Positions 11,812 to 24,639 of a DNA stretch of 64,000 nucleotides are shown here, piece after piece. Positions within the stretch are counted from its first letter, which is position 1, and the number at the start of each line of letters is the position of its first letter. The notes under the pieces were generated by a model that was not told where the DNA came from, did no database searches, and saw nothing but the letters and a program-made list of their open reading frames with translations. The translations under genes and the position numbers were made by a program. Origin of the DNA: Ananas comosus (Eukaryota > Streptophyta > Magnoliopsida > Poales > Bromeliaceae); the NCBI RefSeq assembly GCF_001540865.1, contig NC_033637.1, positions 7,133,134-7,197,133 on the forward strand, in the 5' to 3' direction.

Positions 11812-12429
11812 TGTAACATACCGGAACTTCGGTAAGCTGTATTGGACTTTAGCCAAATTGACTAAAGTATGCGAAAGAAATAGTTAGGTAAGTCCTATTT
11901 AACATTGCAATAAGGTTGGAAGGGTTAAAAATAAGTTCCAAAAGGGTTAGGAAGGTTTTAGCATCGATCGGCGTGAAATAGAATCGAAAAAGATGCGAAA
12001 CTGAAGTCTGGGCAAAGTGTACCGGTACAGATACGAGGTTGTACCAGTACACTTCTGTAAAACCCTAACTGCAGCTCTCGGGTTTGCCTCTGTGCGATCG
12101 TGTTACCGGTGACACTATAAAGTGTACCGGTACACTTTGGGTCTGGCAGCCAAAAATTTGTCTGCTGTAATTATGGACTTTTGGGGGGTTTTGTTGCTAT
12201 TGTAGCAACCTATAAATAACCCAACACCCCCTCCCCTTCATAGCAGGTAACAAATACGCCTCTCTCTCACTTTCTCTCTCTCTCTCTCTTTAGAAACTCT
12301 TTACCAAGGTGGAAAGGAGGAGATCAAGAGGTGGATTTGGAGGAGATTTAGGATTTTGAAGGGTTTAGAGCTCTCCTACAAGGTGGAGCTTGGTGGGCAT
12401 CTAGGCCAAGGTAAAGTTTCTTGTAAGAA
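11812..12429 (+). mobile_element. G1 3' LTR, first part
   Basis: Starts TGTAACATACCGG and aligns with 5479-6100, including the palindrome cluster (12017-12135) and the TATA box (12211-12218). It is interrupted at 12429 by the M1 insertion. The interrupted bases AAGAA (12425-12429) are repeated at 17910-17914. Confidence 0.9.
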
Positions 12430-13633
12430 TGTCACGCTCCAGGGCCGATTTTAAAAGCCTTTTTAAAATCCATTACTATCTTTGAAATCAGAGTTGCGGA
12501 AACGTGCCTTTTTTTTTTCCAACTTGGCCCACATGACGTACAGATCCGTCACAAATACAAAATTCCTCTGCCTACTCTGACAGAGTCTCCTTTGTATTTC
12601 CACGACGTACTAACAGCTACATCAGGATCTCAACCACAATCTATATTTACCAATCACCAATCATCATGCCACGCATTTCCATACAGCTAGCAATCCTTAG
12701 AGATGATGCATGCCTCTAAGCACTCCTTAGGCGCTGGATGATGCAATGCACAATACAACAGTCATCCTATTAAAAGTGCTCCCCACCCGGAAGCTTTGCT
12801 TTTAAAATTCTAATTCAAACATTCACGAAAACCAATTCGAAAATCTTTTGAAAACTGTTTCTCACACAGAAACTCTATTTTGAAAATCGACTACCTCGAG
12901 GGGTAGAACACCACAATGTATAAATCAACTATCCATAAAACCAAAACCAAGAATCTGCAAATCTCTAATCTCAGATCCACAATTTCATGCATAGGAGGAA
13001 AACCAACTCATTCAAACATTCGAACATCAGTAATGATCATCTAACTGAACCAATTATTATTAAAACTACTAAGTGCTGAAATAGTAGTAACCAGGGTTAC
13101 GGTTGCTATACCAGATTAGCTAGATCATCCTCCCGTCGAGCCCAAATTCTAACTCCTCGTCCATGTCACCTGGGGGGAATGGGGGGTGAGAAACCGCAAT
13201 CATGGTTTCCCAGTGGGTACGACAGAGCCACGAAGGCAAGCCGTAATCATCGAAAACTAAAGGAGATATGGTAAATGAATATATATGCTGATATACGAAA
13301 ACGAACTACAGTAGCTATAACAGATATGATAAGAAACAATAAGTAAACTGCTACTGTATGGAAACAATACGAGAATGCCTCAATGTAAGCAAACCAAAAC
13401 TGTACCCAATCTGGTGCCTGCTATATCGATCCATAGACCTCAAGCGCTGCCTGTCACTAATCTACACTGACCTGATCCATCCTCCCCACAGGACGACCTA
13501 TCCAGAAAAGTACACCTCCGATCGGTGGCCAAATCGATCCGGTGTCATGAATACCCCCAAGTGCTGTGACTAAGTCATACCAGTATGCTCAAACAAAAAC
13601 CGGCTAAAGCCGGTGCCTAGGCCGAAGCCAGAA

Positions 13634-13693
13634 ATAAGGGCGTACAACGCCGAACCACGATAGATATAAGGGCGTACAACGCCGAGCCACGAT
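13634..13693. repeat. Two-copy short tandem repeat in M1
   Basis: A 28 bp unit, beginning ATAAGGGCGTACAACGCCGA and ending CCACGAT, occurs twice with 4 bp between. The unit contains GGCGTACAACGCC, an imperfect hairpin. Confidence 0.8.
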
Positions 13694-16056
13694 CAATCAG
13701 ATCGAAACACATGATAAGAGAGTCGATGTGTTGCCTGGACCCAAGGTCCACAGAGATGCAAAGTACAAATGCAAGCCTGCTTTACATGTCTATCCACAAT
13801 TATCCAAATGCAATCAACAAGATAAGATAACCGAACGATAAACAAACAACGACATATAGAGGCTACGATACTGAATGAAAGAATAGAGGAAGGGTGAAAC
13901 AATCTCACCGACCATCAGCTCGAAGCACACACCTGTCATGTCGTGTCGGAACACTGGGTACGCACAGAGTCTACCGAACCTAAGAAGATCCACCAGGTCA
14001 GTATCCAAACCACTAACCCAAAGCACGAGACTCACAAACCCCCCACACAAGATCCCCGTAATCGGTTTCCCAAAACCGATCACCGTAACTCACCGGAAGT
14101 CTCGAAAACCACACCAGGACGCCGTCGGGACCCACTAAGTGTCCCGAAACTCACCGACTCATACCACGAGTCACCCGCTGCCACAAAACACACCAATTTG
14201 AATGTCTTGGCAGCAAACACAAGGTAACACAACCCAACAATTATCGTCGGATAATTGTTCGGATCCGGGTTCCCGAAAGTGTCTATTTCGACACCGGAAC
14301 CCACCATCGCTCATCCGTCATCACCAAACCCACAATATGATGGTGATGACCAGCCAACAAGGCTCAACGACAATTTACAGGACAACCAAACCACGTCGGA
14401 AGAAATCCGAACCGAAACCGCGTTCTTTCGGCGAATTTCGCCGAAAAACGCACCGAAATCGACTCTTCGATTTCCGCAAAAGCTAACGGATCATGGACAA
14501 TCAGTCCAGAGGTCACCACACACGCCTACACACTGCTCACAGTAGCCACAAGGCGCACAATTGCACAAAAGCCCCTGTGTTTACATAAAATCCCAATATT
14601 TTATGTAAATCGGGCGATAATATGGCTCGTTCACGCAAACCGAGGACTCCCGAGGTCCGCCGAGACACGCACTGACAGGTCTCGACATGTCAGAGGCCGT
14701 GCTCATGGTCTGGAGCACAACGGCTCACTGTGGGAAGCGCGGGAGCAACCCGAAGGTTCTGCAAACAGCGCGCAGTCAGGGAAAATCGCGCCGAACAGGC
14801 CGATTCGACATCCGCTGATCCAAAGTAAGGTGAGCACTGTGATCAGCACTGACCAACGATCACCGTGCTCACCTCCGGAGGTATTGGAACAGCCTCGGGT
14901 CGCCAGAACAGTGCGGGCAAACCTATAATAACAGCGAAACAGGCTCTACAGGGTCGACACCGCCGAAACAGCGAAACGGAGCCTTCCTGACGGGAACTAA
15001 GGCGAGCACGATGATCAGAAATTTGCCACGATCATCGTGCTCCCTTCCACAGAGATCGGGAGGCCTCGAAAAGCTCAGAACAAGAAACCGCCAAAGAAAA
15101 GCCCTACTTCGCCGGAGCAAGCTTGCTCCGGCCGGCCTCTGGCGGCACGGCAAGGCGTGCGCGGGCCAGGGATGGGTGCGGGGAAGTGGAGGAGCAAGGT
15201 GCTCACCTCAGTTGGCAGCGAGGAGCGGCGGCGGCGACGGCGGAACCAACCAAGCCTGCACAAGATCCGGCTCGGGTTCCAATGGCTGCTGCGGCCACGA
15301 CGGCGGCCGGGGCACCTCAGGGCGGCGTTGATCAGCAGCGAGGGCCCCCCAGGAACACAAGGAGGAGGAGGGAGGCAGCGGGCGACTGCGGCGGCGGCCC
15401 GCGGCTCGAGCACGGCCGCCCGAGCTTGGCTCGGTCTGTAGACCGAGGCGGCGATGCCTAAGGCGTGCGGCGACGGCGACGACCTCTCCGGCCGAGCACG
15501 GGTTGCCGGAGGGTCTGGGGGTCGTCGCCGGTGGGGTGCTAGGCGGCGGCGGCAGCATAGCTCGGTCCCCAGCTTAGCATGGCTCGCAGGACCCCAGCGG
15601 CGTGGCGGCGGCGCTCGGGGCGGCGGCGGAGGTCCCCTGGGCTTCGGGGAAGGCGGCGGGATAATCCTCAGGCGGCGGCAGTGCACGGGGAGGGAGCTAG
15701 GGCTACCTCGGCCAGGGCTCGGCCAAGCAGGCTGCAGGCGGCTACAGCGCGACACAGCGGTGCTCGGGGGTGGCGGCAGTCGGCGAGGACATTCGCCGGA
15801 GCTCGGGGTTACGCTGGGGAAGGTGCAGGGAGGCAAAGCAGCCTCGGCCAAGGCTCCAACCCGAGAAGAGGAGAGCGGTGGAGAGAGAGATGGAGAGAGA
15901 GAGATGGAGAGGAAGGCTGCGGCTGCTGCTCGCCGGCCGGGGCTCGGTCGGCGGCGGCCGGGGGTGGCGCAGCAAGGGCAGAGCAACCAAGGAAGGTGGC
16001 TGGGGGTTTAGCTCGGGATAGGGTTAGGGTTTTCTTAGTGCAAACCCTAAAACAAG

Positions 16057-16066
16057 CATATATACA
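16057..16066 (-). promoter_or_regulatory. TATA box of M1 LTR, copy 1
   Basis: On the minus strand this reads GTATATATGC. It is followed within 50 nt by AAACCCTAACCC-type teloboxes and then the GC-rich block. That arrangement fits a transcription start reading leftward. Confidence 0.55.
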
Positions 16067-17229
16067 AGGTGCAATATGCGAGTTAGCCGACCAAACCTTA
16101 GTATTTAGTACTGAGTCCCACACAGCGCATGTACAACACGCGAATACCCCTCCACGTGCGATCTCACGCAAAACGGTACATAAAATATTATGACTTTTGC
16201 AAAATTACCGTTTTGCCAACACCGACCTCTCTACGATCAACGCATGATTTCTGCAGATCCGTCCGTCAGATTTGCGAACGGATTGCGCCAGTGCAATCAG
16301 CACGACGGAGACAACAAAGCCACGATTTTGGTTCACCTCGATCATTCACGGATTCGTGACGAAATCCGCTTTCTCTCCGAAAGGCCAAAATGACACACAA
16401 ATACATATAAACATGTATTTTCATATTTTATCAAAATCCGTGCATCAAACCCAAAATCCGTCAGCGCCAAAAGTTTCAGAATAGTTGAACTGTTCGAAAC
16501 GAGCTATTGGACTACTATGAACGGAGTCCGATACGAACCAGAAGCCACCTCTACGCATTGAGCTCTTCGGAAAACCAAGTTACTATTCACTTTAAGTGAA
16601 ACTTGGAAATCGCGTAGAATCTCCATTTTAACTCGGTTTCTTCCGNTGCGGCGACGGCGACGACCTCTCCGGCCGAGCACGGGTTGCCGGAGGGTCTGGG
16701 GGTCGTCGCCGGTGGGGTGCTAGGCGGCGGCGGCAGCATAGCTCGGTCCCCAGCTTAGCATGGCTCGCAGGACCCCAGCGGCGTGGCGGCGGCGCTCGGG
16801 GCGGCGGCGGAGGTCCCCTGGGCTTCGGGGAAGGCGGCGGGATAATCCTCAGGCGGCGGCAGTGCACGGGGAGGGAGCTAGGGCTACCTCGGCCAGGGCT
16901 CGGCCAAGCAGGCTGCAGGCGGCTACAGCGCGACACAGCGGTGCTCGGGGGTGGCGGCAGTCGGCGAGGACATTCGCCGGAGCTCGGGGTTACGCTGGGG
17001 AAGGTGCAGGGAGGCAAAGCAGCCTCGGCCAAGGCTCCAACCCGAGAAGAGGAGAGCGGTGGAGAGAGAGATGGAGAGAGAGAGATGGAGAGGAAGGCTG
17101 CGGCTGCTGCTGGCCGGCCGGGGCTGGGTCGGCAGCGGCGGCGCAGCAAGGGCAGGGTAACCAAGGGCCAAGGGTGGGGGTTTAGCTCGGGATAGGGTTA
17201 GGGTTTTCTTAGTGCAAACCCTAAAACAA

Positions 17230-17239
17230 GCATATATAC
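17230..17239 (-). promoter_or_regulatory. TATA box of M1 LTR, copy 2
   Basis: Same sequence and surroundings as the copy at 16057-16066, within the second repeat block. Confidence 0.55.
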
Positions 17240-17909
17240 AAGGTGCAATATGCGAGTTAGCCGACCAAACCTTAGTATTTAGTACTGAGTCCCACACAGC
17301 GCATGTACAACACGCGAATACCCCTCCACGTGCGATCTCACGCAAAACGGTACATAAAATATTATGACTTTTGCAAAATTACCGTTTTGCCAACACCGAC
17401 CTCTCTACGATCAACGCATGATTTCTGCAGATCCGTCCGTCAGATTTGCGAACGGATCGCGCCGGTGCGATCAGCACGACAGAGACAACAAAGCCACGAT
17501 TTTGGTTCGCCTCGATCGGTCACGGATTCACGACGAAATCCGCTTTCTCTCCAAAAGGCCAAAATGACACACAAAAACATATAAACATGTATTTTCAGAT
17601 TTTCTCGAAATCCGTGTGTCAAACCTAAAATCCGTCAGCGCTAAAAGTTCCAGAATAGCTGAACCGTTCGAAACGAGCTATTGGACTGCTATGAACAGAG
17701 TCCGATACACGCCAGAAGCCAACTTCATGCATTGGCCTCTCCGGAAAACTGAGTTACTATTCACTTTAAGTGAATACTGAAGATCACGTAAAATTTCCGT
17801 TCTAATTCATTTTCTACCGAAACTTGACGAGTGCTTTTGTAATTAAATTACACACAAAAATATCGTTAATGGAGAATCTAACTATACAGTCAAATTCTCA
17901 GTCCTTACA

Positions 17910-19364
17910 AAGAATGATGTTAGGGTTTGGTTTTATGCCCTAGATCTTTGGTCTTGATCTTTTTACAAGTATAGAAACCTTATAGAAGTCGAAGAACACA
18001 TGAAAACCATGTTTTCTTCGTAGTGCTCTCATGGTGGATTTCTAGAGTTTGTTCTAAACACCCTAAGAATGGTTTAAATAGTTCTAGATGAGTTCCTAAA
18101 TGTTGAACAAGCTCTCTTTTGCTTGTTTTAGAGATCAAAACAAGGTATTGAGCATATGGCATGATTAGGGTACCAAAATTGAAGCTTTTGTCATAGATGG
18201 GTTTAAATGTAAATTGACCCTTTGTAAACCTAATTGAAGGTATTTCCGACACGTTGGCGAAGTCGGTTCGGCGTTTCGTTGAGCCTACTCAAAGATATTA
18301 AAGAAAAGGACGTTTTGGCTTCGTTTCCACCTAGAGGGCCGAGGCGACGTCCAAAAATCACGAGAACGGATCCGGAGCATCGTGGGATCAAGTTATAGAT
18401 CGAACAATCTTCGAATTGGGGATTGGTGGACGTTGGGTGGTCGAGTGCGAGTTCGGGCCGAACCGGGCAACGGGTGCCGCGGGAGGCCGATTGCAAGTGA
18501 CTACAAGCAATCGAAAAGCGATTTGAGGTGGGTTGTGCTTACCGAAGCGACTAGGTCGCCTCCATGTCAAAGTAGAGTATGGATTCTTGTTAATGCATAT
18601 GTATGTGCCAGATGGAAATATAGGCATGTTAGCATTATGCAATTACATGCTAGTTGATAACTGCATATTAATGCATCGAAACTACATGTTAGATGATGGT
18701 TGCTTAATGACATCGACTAGAAATGCTAAATGAAGTGCATGATTGCATGTTAATATATATGCATAGTGGAATAAATGCTAGGAGCATTTTAGAGCTATGA
18801 GATCGTGCTAGAAAGAATATACATATTGACATTGTAAGCATGTGCATGAGAATATGTAGCTATAAACCTCGATGTGGACACTTTGGATGTCAAGTAGATC
18901 GGGTGGTATTAACCCAGTGTCAATGAGCATAGGTTGGGAATTAACCTAGTGTTATGAACCTAGGATGGATTGGTGTGGCATTTAACCTAGTGACATTGAT
19001 CATAGGTTGAGAATAAAACCCAGAGTTAAACAAACCTAGGTGAGTGGCATTGAATCTAGAGTCAAGTAAATCTAGGTTATGAGTATAGTGATGTTGAACC
19101 TAGAGTCAAAGGAACCTAGGTAGTAAAGAACAATGGACCTAAATAGGTCGATACTATAGGGTATAAGACCAACCTTAGAGATGTGAATGTGGATTCCGAA
19201 ATCCCTAGGAATGATGGCTGCGAGTGCAGTGGCTGCTAGTGCAGCAGATAAGACTTGCGAGCGTAAGTGAATCCGAACGTGGGTATGTTGGTTCTCCTCG
19301 CTTGACAGTGATTCAACGGGTATGTTGGTTCTCCTCGCCCGGTATGTGGAATGGCTAATTGATC
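17910..19364 (+). mobile_element. G1 3' LTR, second part
   Basis: Resumes after M1 with AAGAATGATGTTAGGG, which aligns with 6090 onwards of the 5' LTR. It carries the TAACCTAGTG-rich stretch (18900-19140, matching 7100-7320) and two copies of the LTR minisatellite. Similarity stops after GGCTAATT near 19360, where G2 begins. The 18290-18550 stretch is also related to the G3 LTR at 59220-59530. Confidence 0.85.
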
Positions 19365-21328
19365 TGTGATATGAGTTTTTCCTGGTATTCTGGAGGGTTG
19401 TAGATAGTGTTCCGACCCATAGCTCGCATCCCGAGAATCGAGGTTTAAAACTCGGCGCCAAAGTCCCACAAGTGAGGAATTTGGACTGCTCTCAGGTTTG
19501 CCTCAGCAGGCTGTTATACCGGTACAGATATCGACTTGTACCGGTACAGATACGGGTATGTACTGTTATAACCAGCAGATTTAGCCAATCCGAGGCTCGG
19601 GTTTGCGCGTACTGGGGTGTTGTACCGGTACACTTTTCTGTGTACCGGTACACTTTGCAATCTGTAGTCTGACAGCTTTTGAGGGGTGTTTTTTGAATTG
19701 TAGCAATACTACAAATAACTCCACCAAGGGGGGTGTTCCCTGAGCTTGGGACCAGTGGAGAGAAGGTAGGGGAGTTCTCCATTCCTTCCCTTTGATTTTC
19801 CTTAATTTATGAGGAGATTTTGAGGTTTAATCTCTCATTTTTGCTCTTTTTGCTTCATGGTGCCATTTCCACCATGGTTGAAGGCTTGGAGCTTGGATTG
19901 AGGCTTGTTGGAGGAGAGGTCTGCAACCCTAGTTGACCTTGAGCATTGTTTGGTACTTCCCTTGAGGTTGGTAATATGTCTCTTGTATTAGATTCATGTT
20001 TTTCATAGTTTTTGCTTAGAAACCCTAGAAATGTGAACTTAGGGTTTCTTTTGGGTATTTTGTATTTAGGGCTTTAGGAACTCAATTGGTTGGTTTAGAA
20101 CCTTCCTCTAGGTTGGATTGGAAGGGCTCTAGCCCCATTTGGACTTTGGAAAGTGCTTGCTACACTATAGGTGAGTTTTTGGCCCTTTTGTTGAGATCGG
20201 TTAATGTAGACCTTTGGGTTGTTCGTTCGATTCTTTTAACTCTTTTAGCCTAACCTTTAGGGTGCTAGGAGAGTCGAAGGCACCTTCATCGACGTAATGA
20301 AGGGTCGCGTGGAGCTCTTGGTAGGTTTGGCCTCATCAAAATGGGATAAATTTTCTCTAAGATGGTTTTCACTTATCGTAAAATGCTAATGCATGCATAT
20401 TCATGCTAGATGTAATATTTATGAAATTTAGAATGCTTAAAATAGACATGTTATGTATAATGCATATTTGGACCTCTATATAGTAGAGAGTTATTCATGT
20501 TGGGGGTATGTATAGAGATAGCATTCTTATACGTGATTTGGGATCATGTTTCATATAGTAAAAATGACAAGTGCATTGACTCTTGGACTTAGAACTCATG
20601 CTTAGCATAGGAGCAAACATAATGTCATAAAATGGCATTAGACTCGAGCAATGTGTGGTATAGTAAGCTAATGTCATAAAGCGGCATTGGGCTTGGATCG
20701 TGTATGGACTTAGTAATCCTAATGTCATAAAGTAGCATTAGTGTTGGAATGGGATTTGGACATAGTAAAATATAATGCAATAAAGGGGCATTGGACATAA
20801 TGAACGGTTAAACCTTCACCCTGGGACATTGAACTAGACCTTTGAGGTTGCTAGTGAGTATTTCCATGTTAGAGACATGATGACGGGATCTGTGAGACGA
20901 TGACTATGCTTGCTTGCCATTTGTGCTCATTCGCACATGCTTGTGAGGATCGCTTCCTACAAGTCGGCACTTCGGAGTTAGCTTTTGCGACAGCAGTTCG
21001 CTCGTGCGGGATTGAGACGCCTGTAGGGCCGCGTGGGACAGACTCATTCCTGGCGAGGGATAATGGGCTACCACAGACAGCTAGGTGGCACAAGCTAGAC
21101 TACACATGTGTAGGTCCTAAATGATATTGAACAAGGACATTAAACAGTATTATGACAATCACTACTTGATAGCATCTCGTAGTTGGATTATTGGACATTT
21201 GGACATGTAGTATACTTGATAGTATTGCGCATTGCACTATAGTATACTTGCTTGCCATGTTAGAGCATACTAGTTATGTATTGGCATATTGGATCATGAT
21301 AGAATACATTTCAAGAAAATGATTTATA

Positions 21329-21745
21329 AGTGACAGTAAAAAAATGTCACTAAAAATAAAAAAATTGTCACTAATAGTTTTAGTGACGATAAATACCGTC
21401 ACTATAAATTGTCACGGTAGGTCCCGTGGCAAATAAATTTTGCCACAGAAAAAAAAATATTGTCACTGAAAATAGTATTAATGACGAGTTAATTTTGTCA
21501 CTAAATATTACCTATTTGTCATCAAATAATATTTACAAAATGGTTGAATATTAAAAATAGTAATTTTAGGTGACAACATATGCCGTCACTAATAGTTAGT
21601 GACATCACTCTCCGTCACTAAATATTGTATTTATGACGATAATTATTCACTGCACACTAATATTTAGCGATAATAAAATTTGTCATAGAATATTGCATTT
21701 ATAACGATAATATTCATCACCGATATATTTGTCACTATATTGTCG
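21329..21745. repeat. Subterminal repeats of the CACTA element
   Basis: There are about a dozen copies of TGTCACTA / TAGTGACG and variants in both orientations, e.g. near 21354, 21370, 21379, 21396, 21462, 21498, 21586, 21598, 21621 and 21735. A few (GTGACAG, GGTGACAT) recur near the right end at 27906-27957. In this superfamily such arrays are the binding sites of the smaller transposase protein. Confidence 0.8.
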
Positions 21746-23100
21746 GTCATAAAACCAACTAGTTCCAAACAACCAACTGAAATTTATAATAAAAGCAAAT
21801 CAACGAGATTTTTAAGTTCTAATAATGAAAAGGCATTAATATTCTCATATTCGTCATACAAAATACCTCCCAATATCTCAATTTTTTTAAGTATATGGCA
21901 AATAGTCTTCAAATTCAAACTAAATGATTCAATCTAAAATAAGTACATTTGATTATATGGTCCACATCCAAAATAAAGGATTGTCGAATACTAACACTAT
22001 GTAGAAATTGCACCGCTCATCCTTACCTGCAATAAATTAAAAACAAATATAATTTAGACAATATTGAAATTTGAATTAAAGAAAGGTAAAATAAAAAAAA
22101 TATATTAATGTTAAGGATAAGTATGATTCAAGTGGAATTCCATTCTTTTTCTCAACGTATGATCTTTCCTTATCTTCTAATGATTTCTAATTTAATTTAA
22201 CAAAATACAACTAAAAACTAACTGAAAAATAAAGCTAGAAACAAGCAAAAAAATAAATAACATTCAGCAAAATAGCTAACATATGTGCTCACAAACTCAC
22301 CTAAAAATAGATGTCTAAAATGGTAAATGAAACTAGCAGGACAACAAAATAAAATTCAACAAATAACCAAAATATATGCTCATCGATCCAACTCAAATAG
22401 CATCGATTGATGACGCTACTAGATATGATAATTGACAAGGATGCGAATGAATTTCGATCAAGCCAGCCGCATCCCTGCTACTGTAAGCTATAAAGCAGGT
22501 AACATAATAAATAGACAACACAACGTTCCCAACAGAGCGCTAAATCAGTTTGTCAACAAATGCTCTTGATTATCAACTTCAAATACGAACTGCTATAATT
22601 TCACAACAAATATTTTGTAAGTACATGTTATTAGAAGAAAAGAGTGAACACCGAAGTTGTAGTGCAATGAGCAGACGAAAATTACTGAAAGAAATTTAAT
22701 TGAGAAAAAAACTTAGAGCATCGTTCCAAATCCGCATCGTTCCCAATCCATTAAACCATATCATTTAATCGATTAACAGGACCAAAAAAAGTCCAAAGCA
22801 ATTCTTGCAAGACAAAGGTCGCTAGAAACAAAGACGATGAATATTAGCAAGTACGACATCAAATGGTAACCTTTTCAAGTTACGATTCATCATCGCAACA
22901 AATCATAAGGTCTCACTCAATATTGTAAAGATTAAAAAAAAAAAGGAGGATCCATGAGTAAATTAAAACACACACACAAAAAGCAAACAAACGAACAAAC
23001 AAACATCAGCTGTCTATATTTTTTTCAAACATAGAACTAGAAGACTGGAATCACAAGCAAAAAAATTTAAAAAGGGAAAAAAATGATGTCTTGTAAATAC

Positions 23101-23615
23101 CCGAATGGCTGCTCCAGCTACTGTTTCCAATTGAAGAACTTTCACGCCAACCACTTCCTATATATAATATTTTGTCAGTATTGTTTTCCTTTTCTCATGA
23201 TGTAAAGAAAAGCTAAAATGGATAATTACCTTGGGGTTTGGAATAATCCCTATTTTCAGAGATCAGCTTCAACAGACCTCTTGAGTCTTGATGGCCTTCA
23301 AGTTCACCCATCTATTTGTTAACCAGAATTGTTTCGATCAGACCAAGATGATTAAACCCAAGATTCTATGAAATCTTAGTTAACGTACAGGTTGTTGGTG
23401 TTGAAAATCTTGAACTTCTCAATTGATTTGAATTCATTCACCTGCATCACCAGAAAATTATTCATGTCAATATTAGTCATTATTGCTCTGATTCATAGAT
23501 ATGCAGATTTTAGACATGTAGAATCTTTATTAAGACATTATATAAGTGATAAGTAAAACATAGATTTCATATCTAAACTTACATGCGCATCAGGAACTTG
23601 TGCAATCTCCAAAAG
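23101..23615 (-). pseudogene. UGP: Captured fragment of UDP-glucose pyrophosphorylase, four exons with introns
   Basis: On the minus strand, four spliceable pieces read in order as plant UGPase. Exon 23583-23615 gives LLEIAQVPDAH. Exon 23389-23441 gives VNEFKSIEKFKIFNTNN. Exon 23230-23311 starts with WVNLKAIK and ends with an IIPNPK stretch. Exon 23101-23157 gives EVVGVKVLQLETVAGAAIR. Each piece has a GT donor and AG acceptor in place, and the split leucine codon between exons two and three is in phase. Indels in exon three shift the frame and create stops. In the intact enzyme (UTP + glucose-1-phosphate to UDP-glucose, cytosolic) this is an internal part of the chain. N- and C-terminal exons are absent here, so it is a gene fragment carried inside the transposon, not a working gene. 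Confidence 0.88.
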
Positions 23616-24053
23616 CTACAAAAATTTTGTACATGCAAATGTTAGAAAAGCAACAAACAGAAGTAGTGAAGCTCTAATCAGCATATATGCAGAGAAGAAT
23701 TGGTCAACTGCAGGTGAACATTGTGTATACGGAAGTTGAATTATAAACAACAATATGCCAAGATGACTTTACATAAAATAAGAGTTCGACTATCTCATTC
23801 CTGTTGAAATGGTTTAACTCGCCAATTCTACATATATATGGCAGTATAGTTGGTCGGCAATTGCCTGAACTACATGCTTATAATCATGCAACGATGCAGA
23901 CATAAACATACAGATGCTCAAGTGGTAAGCATAAACCAACTCAATATACCATAAATAGGGGTTTGGATAATCTTTTCACCCCTTTATTCTAGTTTTCCTC
24001 ATTGTCTAAATGCAAGTCGATTTTTAATTTACGCGCAGTTTACTATAATTCTG

Positions 24054-24639
24054 AAATCATGTGATATCTATCATTAATTTCTTTCATTTTCGCTTCCCAT
24101 TTTGCCTCTACCTTTACTTCAATTTGTGCTCGCATCGCTTGAATTTCTTGCGCTCGACGTAATTTACCTCTTATATGTCCACATTGCTTTTGTCCAATTA
24201 TTTCAACAAATATCTCATTATCATCAATATTAGTAGATGCATCCTCTGCTTGACGATCATTAATCTTCTTTTCATAGTTTTCCTATATTATTCAAGTAAA
24301 ATAACTTAAAGACAGTCTTACTTTTAAGAGCTAAGTAAATAGATTAAAAATAAAAGCAAATCATCGTTACCATAATTTGTTAAAAAACTAGATAAGAAAT
24401 CAAATAGTAGAAAAAAGCAACTTAGAAAGAAAACGCTATATAAGAAACTTGAATCTTACTAGCACTACTCTGTCCTGTATCTTGTGTAGTGGAGAACTCT
24501 GTTGGATGATTAGCTTCATCTTGTATTTGGATAGGTTCTAGATTAATTTGTGAGTCATTCACATGTGTTGTGTCCGTATAGGAATAGTAACAGTAGTCTT
24601 ACGCCTTTCTTTAATCCTACTAGCCATAGTAGACTGCAT
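24054..24639 (-). pseudogene. Remnants of the CACTA transposase (Ptta/En/Spm, TNPA-like)
   Basis: Two exon-like minus-strand pieces. The first starts at ATG 24639 (MQSTMASRIKERRKTTV), is frameshifted, and runs to about 24465 in a Gln/Thr/Ser-rich stretch. The second (24282 down to about 24054) gives NDRQAEDASTN, then EIFVEIIGQKQCGHIRGKLR, then a charged helix (AQIEVKVEAKWEAKMKEI). The motif 'EIF-E--G---GH-RG' followed by a coiled coil is characteristic of the plant Transposase_24 (Ptta/En/Spm) domain. A 180 bp intron-like stretch separates the pieces. Frameshifts make it non-functional. It lies on the same strand as the UGPase fragment and upstream of it. Confidence 0.7.

Larger units (their letters stand above)
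15466..17819. repeat. Near-identical 1.18 kb direct repeat across an N in M1
   Basis: 15466-16645 and 16647-17819 align end to end with few differences. These include a short length change near 15955 versus 17135 and scattered transitions near 16280 versus 17456. Both carry the TATA region and the AGGGTTAGGGTTTT telobox-like stretch. The join is the single N at 16646. Confidence 0.95.
12430..17909 (-). mobile_element. M1: insertion with very long LTR(s), assembly-collapsed
   Basis: The insertion begins TGTCACGCTCC and ends TCCTTACA, i.e. minus-strand LTR ends. It is flanked by the 5 bp duplication AAGAA (12425-12429 and 17910-17914). It holds no gag or pol. The block 15466-16645 is repeated at 16647-17819 across the single N at 16646. 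The simplest reading is that the left part (12430-16645) is nearly all of one LTR of about 4.3 kb, the right part (16647-17909) is the start of its partner, and the interior is missing from the assembly. A solo LTR with an internal duplication is the alternative. The GC-rich stretch 15000-16010 opens long Arg/Pro-rich frames on both strands by composition alone. Confidence 0.75.
5479..19364 (+). mobile_element. G1: non-autonomous gypsy retrotransposon with gag only
   Basis: Order in plus orientation: 5' LTR 5479-8698, primer-binding site 8706, decayed gag 9077-10374, non-coding block 10375-11798, polypurine tract 11799-11811, and 3' LTR from 11812. The two LTR starts, TGTGACATACCG and TGTAACATACCG, align for several hundred bases. 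The 3' LTR is split by M1 at 12430-17909 and is cut off at 19364 where G2 begins, so the far end is not visible. The preceding bases GAGGA (5474-5478) are the candidate target-site duplication. Protease, RT, RNase H and integrase are absent. The element would have depended on pol proteins supplied in trans. Confidence 0.85.

Noticed and set aside
13634..13693. Possible CRISPR-like repeat
   Set aside because: Only two copies with a 4 bp spacer in plant LTR sequence. No array.
16019..16050. Telomere-like AGGGTTAGGGTTTT
   Set aside because: Only one or two units, in an LTR leader. It is a telobox-like promoter word, not telomeric sequence.
15001..16193. Long open frames on both strands, including a ~300-residue minus-strand frame
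   Set aside because: The frames are Arg/Pro/Ala/Gly-rich, overlap on both strands, and follow the GC-rich stretch of an LTR. The composition explains the lack of stops, and no domain is recognisable.
16628..17345. Second set of similar GC-rich frames
   Set aside because: They are the repeat copy of the same LTR stretch.
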